From contig CAZQAE010000113.1 in NCBI GenBank assembly GCA_964591275.1, positions 1-12,754 on the forward strand: DNA of 12,754 bases, written 5' to 3'. The stretch's first letter is position 1. Each line of letters starts with the position of its first letter. The DNA comes from G963674685 sp964591275. Its GTDB lineage: Bacteria > Lernaellota > Lernaellaia > JACKCT01. The notes beneath the pieces are model-generated. The model was not told where the DNA came from. It did not search any database and saw only the letters and a program-made list of their open reading frames with translations. Below, piece after piece: positions 7,978 through 12,754 of the stretch. The position numbers and the translations under genes are program-made.

Positions 7978-8003
7978 CGCATTCCGCATTCGCCACTCCG
8001 CAT
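7978..8003. repeat. Second copy of the ATTCCGCATTCG repeat
   Basis: This 26-base stretch carries CGCATTC iterations and matches 4492-4512 over 21 bases with one mismatch. It sits 23 bp beyond the stop of the LPP20-like gene, in the gap before the PEGA protein. Both copies are therefore directly 3' of minus-strand genes. Confidence 0.7.
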
Positions 8004-8025
8004 GTAGGTATTTTTCGAACAGGAA

Positions 8026-8637
8026 CTATTCCTTGCCCTTGTCCGTGGCAGCGTCCATTTCGGCGAAGGCTTTGTCGGCGCGATCGATAACGGCTTTGCG
8101 CACGCCTTCGTTCAGGACGTTCATGCGTGAAACGGCGCCTTTGAACTTTTCGACCTTCAGGGCCACCAGGGCGTAGAAGGTGCCGTTTTTGCTGATCCAG
8201 GTTTCCACGAGTTCCGTGCCGGATAAAGACATCTCCGTGAGCTGCCTGGAGACATCGACAAGGTGCTGTTCGTCCGCCGCGGAGGTTCCGTACTCCTCGC
8301 CGCCCGTTGTGGTGGCCTGATAGTCTTTGAGCATAGCCTTATTCTTGACGAACAGGGAACGCGCGATCTCCGTTCTTGCGCGACCGGTAGCGCCGGATCG
8401 GGCCAGAGACACATTGCGCGTGCTGCCCACGGAACCTACGCCGCAGATGACTTTGCTGCGTTCATTTTCTTCCCAGAAGGAATCGCATCCATGCTTAACC
8501 CAGTCCGGCGCGCCGGACATTTCGTCGCGTATTACGTTCGCAGGCAGTTCGGGTTTCGCCGCGCACGAAAAGACGCCAAGCACCAGGCTGGCGGCGGCCA
8601 GAAGAATCAGACATCGGCCAAAAAGAAGCTTGAGCAT
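8026..8637 (-). CDS. LPP20-family-like outer-membrane lipoprotein
   Basis: The ATG at 8637-8635 has GGAGA 8 bases upstream. The 203-residue product begins with a lipoprotein signal peptide ending VFSC, which makes Cys25 the likely lipidated residue. Ala at +2 predicts sorting to the outer membrane. Features typical of LPP20-type proteins are PDWV near residue 44, a Gly-rich turn at 66-71 and an A-R-S-x-A-x-x-x-A-R-x-E-I-A-R helix at 79-93. A C-terminal strand ETWISKNGTFYALVAL (145-160) completes the pattern. Family members include the flagellar FlgP and Helicobacter Lpp20, and in some genomes they sit beside CsgG/FlgO-like proteins, as here. No flagellar gene is present in this window, so a flagellar role is not supported. 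It is the first gene of the minus-strand set and has its own promoter candidate at 8688-8716. Confidence 0.82.
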   Translation of the reverse strand: MLKLLFGRCLILLAAASLVLGVFSCAAKPELPANVIRDEMSGAPDWVKHGCDSFWEENERSKVICGVGSVGSTRNVSLARSGATGRARTEIARSLFVKNKAMLKDYQATTTGGEEYGTSAADEQHLVDVSRQLTEMSLSGTELVETWISKNGTFYALVALKVEKFKGAVSRMNVLNEGVRKAVIDRADKAFAEMDAATDKGKE

Positions 8638-8669
8638 TTGATGATCTCCTTTGCGAGAGTTGTTTCAGC

Positions 8670-8698
8670 AAACCTATGAATGCGCTGAGATTAGGTTT
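8670..8698. promoter_or_regulatory. Inverted repeat overlapping the promoter (possible operator)
   Basis: AAACCTA (8670-8676) and TAGGTTT (8692-8698) are perfect 7-base arms separated by 15 bases. Their centres are 22 bp apart, about two helical turns, as expected for a dimeric regulator. One arm overlaps the -10 box of the candidate minus-strand promoter and the other lies just past its start point. A 7-base pair of arms can arise by chance, so this is tentative. Confidence 0.3.
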
Positions 8699-8716
8699 AA
8701 AGTCTTGGCATGTCAA
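8688..8716 (-). promoter_or_regulatory. Candidate sigma70-type promoter for the LPP20-like gene
   Basis: On the minus strand a perfect TTGACA (plus 8711-8716) is separated by 17 bases from TAATCT (plus 8688-8693). The latter keeps the important T1, A2 and T6 of the -10 box. Transcription would begin near 8681, about 44 bases before the lipoprotein start codon. It lies in the 105-bp gap shared with the divergent caspase gene. Confidence 0.5.
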
Positions 8717-8731
8717 TTGATGTGCCCTTTA

Positions 8732-8737
8732 AGGAAG
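8732..8737 (+). promoter_or_regulatory. Ribosome binding site for the caspase-SUMF1 gene
   Basis: AGGAAG lies 5 bases before the ATG at 8743 and 11 before the ATG at 8749. No such site precedes the in-frame ATG at 8710, which also lies against the -35 of the opposing promoter. The start at 8743 is therefore preferred. Confidence 0.55.
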
Positions 8738-8742
8738 AGACT

Positions 8743-10455
8743 ATGGAAATGATGAAAAATGCCTTTGCTAAACGCAATATTCCCGTGTTTGGCGTCTGCC
8801 TGATATGCCTGTTTGTAGCGGTCCTTTTGCTGCCTGCTTCCATCATGCGTGCCGATGACAAAGGTGGCGGATTCAGTGGCGAGAAAGTACAAAAATCATT
8901 TGAATGGTATGCAAACAGCGTCGCTCTTGTCGTGGGCGTCGATGATTACACGCAGGGCTGGCCCAGGCTCCAGGAGGCGGTCAACGACGCGGAGAAGATG
9001 GCTGCCCGACTGACCAGCGACGGCTTCACCGTTTACGAGCTTCTGAACGAACAAGCCACGAAAGAAGAAATCCTCCGATACTTGCATGACGTGATTCCGC
9101 AAAAGCTCGGACCCGGTGACCGATTCGTCCTGTATTTCAGCGGGCATGGCCAGACCGAAAGCGGCGTGAGCGGCCAGCTTGGTTACCTGGTGCCTGTTAG
9201 GGGCAAGAAAGGGCAGGGCAAGGACCTGTTTTACACGTATTTGTCCATGAAGGAGATCCGCAATATCCTCATCGACAAGTACCGGGCGCGGCATGTCCTG
9301 CTTGTCGCAGACGCTTGCTTCTCAGGTTTGCTGACGGGAAGAATGGCGACCACATCGCCCAGCGCGGCGGCGGCGATGCGAAAAAGCGGCAAGATGGTCA
9401 TCACCGCAGGGGGCAAGGGCGAACCTGCCGAGGACGGTTTGTTCACTGATATGCTCCTCAAAGGCCTCGGCGGAGAGGCGGACACGGATCGCGACGGCTA
9501 CGTGACCTTTGCTGAGCTGGCCCTATTCGGGCAGCAGCGTACCACGCAGCGTAGCGATGGCCGGCAGCACCCCGTTTATGGTTGGTGGGACGGAGAAGGG
9601 GAAATGGTCTTTCACGCAGGCAACGCGAAACCAAAGGTGAATCAGCAGCCTCTCGCCTTTGTTCCAGTCCCGACGCCGCCAGTGAAAAGTGACTCGGAGA
9701 TGATCTTCATTCCAGTCGGATATAGCCTCATGGGTTGCCCCTCCCACGTGGACACAAAGTGCGCCGATGATGAAAAACCGATCACCAAGATATACGTCGA
9801 TGCCTTCTGGATGGATGTGCATGAGGTAAGCGTTTGCGACTACGCCGAATGCGTCATCGCCGGAAAATGTCGGGAGCCGAAAGTGCATCCCAAAAGTGAC
9901 CTTGTAGAATACTACAATTGGGGCAAAGCGAACCGGCAGGATCATCCGGTCAACGGCGTGTCCTGGGAGGATGCAAAGGACTATTGCGAGTGGAAGGAAA
10001 AGCGCCTGCCAACGGAAGCCGAGTTTGCAAAAGCTGCGCGCCAGGGAGACAGCGCCAAAAAGTACCCTTGGGGAAATCGGCCAAAGCCTCCGACCAGCTT
10101 TTTGAACGTGGCGGACGATTCCCTTTTCGACAAAACATGGGTGACAGAGCGTTTTACAAAATACGACGACGGTTACGCGGAAACGGCGCCGGTTTGTTCC
10201 TTTGCGAAAAACTCTCTTGGCCTTTGCGATATTTCCGGCAACGTATGGGAATGGTGCTACGACGCTTATAGCGCCGACTGGTACGCGAAGATGCCGAAGA
10301 AGAATCCGGTCAACGGGGGCGAGTCAAAGGGCCGAGTCCTGCGTGGCGGGGGCTTCATGGACGGACCCGACGGAATACGCGTCTCCAATCGCGGCCATCA
10401 TGAAGCGACGCACACGAACGTGGATGTGGGTTTTCGCTGCGCGAAGGATGATTGA
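8743..10455 (+). CDS. Exported caspase-like cysteine protease fused to a SUMF1/FGE-like domain
   Basis: From the ATG at 8743 the protein has 570 residues. A hydrophobic segment at about 14-33 is either a signal peptide (possibly cut after IMRA) or an anchor, placing the rest in the periplasm. A caspase-like (peptidase C14) domain spans about 50-285. The catalytic His is in FSGHGQ (H135) and the catalytic Cys in DACFSG (C192). Both are intact, so an active protease with metacaspase-like specificity is expected. An EF-hand-type loop, DTDRDGYVTFAE, lies at 247-258. After a Pro-rich linker (about 298-319) comes an FGE-sulfatase/SUMF1-like domain (320-570) with RLPTEAEF, GNVWEW, RVLRGGGF and a terminal VGFRCA. 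The paired cysteines of true formylglycine-generating enzymes are absent in the expected segment (SNRGHHEATH), so the domain is more likely a C-type-lectin-fold binding module. It is divergent from the LPP20 gene and convergent with the second CsgG/PEGA gene. Confidence 0.92.
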   Translation: MEMMKNAFAKRNIPVFGVCLICLFVAVLLLPASIMRADDKGGGFSGEKVQKSFEWYANSVALVVGVDDYTQGWPRLQEAVNDAEKMAARLTSDGFTVYELLNEQATKEEILRYLHDVIPQKLGPGDRFVLYFSGHGQTESGVSGQLGYLVPVRGKKGQGKDLFYTYLSMKEIRNILIDKYRARHVLLVADACFSGLLTGRMATTSPSAAAAMRKSGKMVITAGGKGEPAEDGLFTDMLLKGLGGEADTDRDGYVTFAELALFGQQRTTQRSDGRQHPVYGWWDGEGEMVFHAGNAKPKVNQQPLAFVPVPTPPVKSDSEMIFIPVGYSLMGCPSHVDTKCADDEKPITKIYVDAFWMDVHEVSVCDYAECVIAGKCREPKVHPKSDLVEYYNWGKANRQDHPVNGVSWEDAKDYCEWKEKRLPTEAEFAKAARQGDSAKKYPWGNRPKPPTSFLNVADDSLFDKTWVTERFTKYDDGYAETAPVCSFAKNSLGLCDISGNVWEWCYDAYSADWYAKMPKKNPVNGGESKGRVLRGGGFMDGPDGIRVSNRGHHEATHTNVDVGFRCAKDD

Positions 10456-11520
10456 GAAAATTGGGGAATCTGGCCTCGACGATCAATGTAGTGTTTTAGT
10501 CCCTATAACAATGAAACAGCTTTGTAAAAAATTGGATAAAAATATCAGAAAAGCAAAAGCAATTTAGTTGCATTTCGCATTATACAAAAAAGTCTTATCA
10601 ACAAGAGATCTCGAGTGTCCTTTTTTTGCCAAACATTGAATGTGCACCTTATCTGGCATGCCAGGAATAGAGCTAACGGGAATGGCTAATTTGTCGATTC
10701 CTGTGTATTTTTTTCCATTAACCTTGGCGTAAATATTTACGCCTGTTTCATTTGTTACTTTAATCATGACAATATCTTTTTCCCACAATCCGTCGCCAAG
10801 ATTGCGTTTTTCTCGACTGCATGGGGTGCCTGGAAGAATAGAATAATAAGGTACAAAATGTGCTACTAATCTGAAAGATGGTGGTACATCTGGTATAGGA
10901 GTAACTTTCACACCAAAGCTATCGGACGGTATGTCCGGCTGTGGCATAGAATTGGAGCTTGCATCTGTGTGATCACGGATCAACTCCATAATCTGTTCTG
11001 CTGTTTCGCCAACAATTTCCTCTGCTTCACTGAGGCTTGTCGCTTTTGCAGTTTTCGCTCCAAGAATTGCAGCAGAATAGCAATGATGGACTTTTAACGT
11101 CACTCGGTATTGATTCGCAAATGTGCGTATTTCACCGGTGACAACGTAGTCTGCGGCAATTATGCGACCAATCTCAACCTGATTTGATGTTGAACTACAC
11201 TCGGCTAGATTCACGTTTTCGGGAAGCAGTGATTTAATGCTCTCTTTTGTAAACACAATAAAGCGCGATCCTGGCAGACTTGAAATAGCTTTGGTACGCA
11301 CAACGTATGAAAGGTAAGCGGCCTCCGACGCATCTATACCTGCAGAATTTACCAACTCGAGTATTGCCACTCTTTTTAGTTTATTTGCGATGGTGTTGGA
11401 GAAAACATTAGGTTTTATTTGTGCAATAATTTCCATAACCTCCCGCTCCTTCACATCGAAATTGCCTTTCCATGTGCCTTGTTTAGTTTTCACTTCGATG
11501 GCATATGATCCGACCATGAG
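10456..11520. other. AT-rich segment covering the 3' half of the CsgG/PEGA gene
   Basis: Counting by eye, positions 10501-11520 contain 417 G or C in 1020 bases (about 41%). The adjoining 11521-11820 contain 173 in 300 (about 58%). The change is abrupt and falls inside the third PEGA-type repeat of the open reading frame. This fits acquisition or replacement of the C-terminal half by recombination. Confidence 0.6.
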
Positions 11521-12708
11521 TTTATAGGCGCCGGGCGCATCGCCGACTTTTGCACCGTCAACGAAAACCTCGCCGTTCAGGGCGTTGCCGTTCTTGTCCG
11601 TCGCGGATATTTCAATGCCGCCTTCGCGGGGAGGGAGCGTTACCGATACGGTCCGAGATTTGCCCACGGAAATATTCACACGCTCGCCCTTGTCGTAATA
11701 ACGCGGGTCGGTCACCAGGACTTCGTAGCTTCCCGGATCAAACTCTTTATTCTGTATTGGCGTGTGGCCCATGTCCTTGCCGTCGATGGTCACCGCCAGG
11801 CCGCTTGGCTCGCTTTCAACGCTCAGCCAGCCGAAGTTGGGGTCGAGTTTGAAGGAAATCGTCTTCATGCCCTTGGCGATGTTTATGGTCTTTTCTTTTC
11901 GTTTATAGCGTTCGGCGTCCATGCTCACCGCTACGGTGCCAACGGGCAGGGTTTTGCTGCACGGCGTGCTGCGGCACAGCAGTTTGCCATCCACCGTTAC
12001 GACAGCATCCTTCGGATCGCACTCGAAGCGCACCACCGTTTTTTGCGCGGCATTGAAATCCCATGTTCCCGGTCCGGCCTCGCCGATGGAGCCTTCGCTT
12101 GCGCCGGGCTGCGTTGCAGTGCCTCTGCCCGTATGCCGGCGAATCAGCGCGAAGAGCCGCCCGGAGGCCTCGCTCACAGAGGATTCCAGGTCTTTTAAGT
12201 TATCGGCTCGCGCGACTTCCGCTCCCAGGAACTGTCCGCTTTCGCTATGGTGGGCTTTGATGTTGGCCCGAAAATCTCCGGCGTAGCGGAGGATCTCGCC
12301 GGTCACGATATAATCAGCGCCTACCTTTCGCCCCACTTCCACCTCGCATGATGCGGTCGTGCATTTGGCCAGGTCCATGCCTGGCGGAAGCATCTCCCGA
12401 ATATTCTCGCGGGTCATAACCAGAAATCCATGCCGGGCCAAGGAGCGGCTCGCCACGTCACGCACGCGGTCGGTTAGGTATTTAGCCTCCTGATCCGTAA
12501 TCCCCGCTTCGTTGCGCAGTTCCAGGACGCCGACTTTGAGTTCGCCGACTGCTGACAGCGACGCCGGGAGGGCTAGAAAGAGGCAAGATGCAAGGAGGAC
12601 AAAGACAGGAAGGATGATAGCAAAATTCAGGGAGTTGAATTTTGAATGTCTGTCTGGTAGCGGATACGCACAGGCAGACCGAAGGAAAGTGAATTTTCTT
12701 TTACTCAT
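10564..12708 (-). CDS. Exported protein with two CsgG/FlgO-like domains separated by PEGA-type repeats
   Basis: The ATG at 12708-12706 has GGAGA with 7 bases of spacing. The 714-residue product has a long basic N-region and a hydrophobic stretch (29-52). This contains LASC, a good lipobox at Cys42, but hydrophobic residues continue to LSA at 51-53, so lipoprotein versus ordinary signal peptide is undecided. CsgG-like copy 1 spans about 56-192 (C116, C121, then EVEVGRKVGADYIVTGE). Three PEGA-type repeats follow at about 224-288, 293-358 and 363-430. CsgG-like copy 2 spans about 444-581; here the second cysteine is Asn509. A beta-rich tail of about 130 residues ending NAKCN is not recognised. 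The part downstream of about residue 396 is encoded by DNA near 41% GC, against about 58% just upstream (hand counts). The gene converges on the caspase gene with a 108-bp gap, which contains no clear terminator. Confidence 0.87.
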   Translation of the reverse strand: MSKRKFTFLRSACAYPLPDRHSKFNSLNFAIILPVFVLLASCLFLALPASLSAVGELKVGVLELRNEAGITDQEAKYLTDRVRDVASRSLARHGFLVMTRENIREMLPPGMDLAKCTTASCEVEVGRKVGADYIVTGEILRYAGDFRANIKAHHSESGQFLGAEVARADNLKDLESSVSEASGRLFALIRRHTGRGTATQPGASEGSIGEAGPGTWDFNAAQKTVVRFECDPKDAVVTVDGKLLCRSTPCSKTLPVGTVAVSMDAERYKRKEKTINIAKGMKTISFKLDPNFGWLSVESEPSGLAVTIDGKDMGHTPIQNKEFDPGSYEVLVTDPRYYDKGERVNISVGKSRTVSVTLPPREGGIEISATDKNGNALNGEVFVDGAKVGDAPGAYKLMVGSYAIEVKTKQGTWKGNFDVKEREVMEIIAQIKPNVFSNTIANKLKRVAILELVNSAGIDASEAAYLSYVVRTKAISSLPGSRFIVFTKESIKSLLPENVNLAECSSTSNQVEIGRIIAADYVVTGEIRTFANQYRVTLKVHHCYSAAILGAKTAKATSLSEAEEIVGETAEQIMELIRDHTDASSNSMPQPDIPSDSFGVKVTPIPDVPPSFRLVAHFVPYYSILPGTPCSREKRNLGDGLWEKDIVMIKVTNETGVNIYAKVNGKKYTGIDKLAIPVSSIPGMPDKVHIQCLAKKGHSRSLVDKTFLYNAKCN

Positions 12709-12754
12709 TTATCGTTCTCCTTGCCTCTTGTCTCGTGAACTTTTGTTCTCATTC

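Noticed and set aside
8026..8637. Flagellar FlgO/FlgP/FlgT-type locus
   Set aside because: Only general family similarity is present. There is no other flagellar gene, and the caspase and PEGA proteins are not part of that set.
9700..10455. Possible diversity-generating retroelement target, because the SUMF1/C-type-lectin fold is used by such systems
   Set aside because: No reverse transcriptase, template repeat or adenine-biased variable repeat is present in the window.

Overview
The window looks like a chromosomal region of a Gram-negative bacterium. It has an LPP20-type lipoprotein, Sec-type signal peptides, a protein that ends like an outer-membrane beta-barrel, and several PEGA-repeat proteins. 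This mix, and the remnant of a PD-(D/E)XK-type gene starting FQALIKGKLTRSEENMED, resembles Desulfobacterota and related lineages. The taxonomic guess rests on remembered family resemblance only and is weak.

Layout from left to right. Positions 1-168 may hold the 3' end of a gene entering from the left, followed by about 400 bp with no recognisable content. A two-gene plus-strand unit follows: a 911-residue membrane protein with a large alpha-helical repeat domain (575-3310), and a small membrane protein with a beta-rich tail (3358-4062). Convergent with it is a decayed nuclease-like gene (about 4074-4390, minus), carrying a one-base frameshift and lacking its 3' part. An ATTCC-rich repeat tract follows (4441-4536).

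From 4580 to 8637 three minus-strand genes lie head to tail. In transcription order they are an LPP20-like lipoprotein (8637-8026), a CsgG/FlgO-like protein with about seven PEGA-type repeats and a C-terminal barrel-like domain (7855-5174), and an acidic cysteine-rich exported protein (5152-4580). Divergent from them is an exported caspase-like protease fused to a formylglycine-generating-enzyme-like (SUMF1) domain (8743-10455). The 105-bp divergent region holds a good minus-strand promoter candidate overlapped by an inverted repeat. Convergent with the caspase gene is a second CsgG-like/PEGA protein (12708-10564), which contains two CsgG-like copies. Its 3' half is markedly AT-richer than its 5' half, suggesting a chimeric origin.

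Inference about the whole: three copies of one CsgG-like domain, two PEGA-repeat proteins, an LPP20 lipoprotein, a disulfide-type secreted protein and an exported caspase with an EF-hand-like loop sit within about 8 kb. All appear to act in the periplasm or at the outer membrane. The simplest reading is an envelope-associated apparatus with a regulated (perhaps calcium-sensitive) cysteine protease. No known system is matched with certainty. The left-hand membrane-protein pair may be unrelated.
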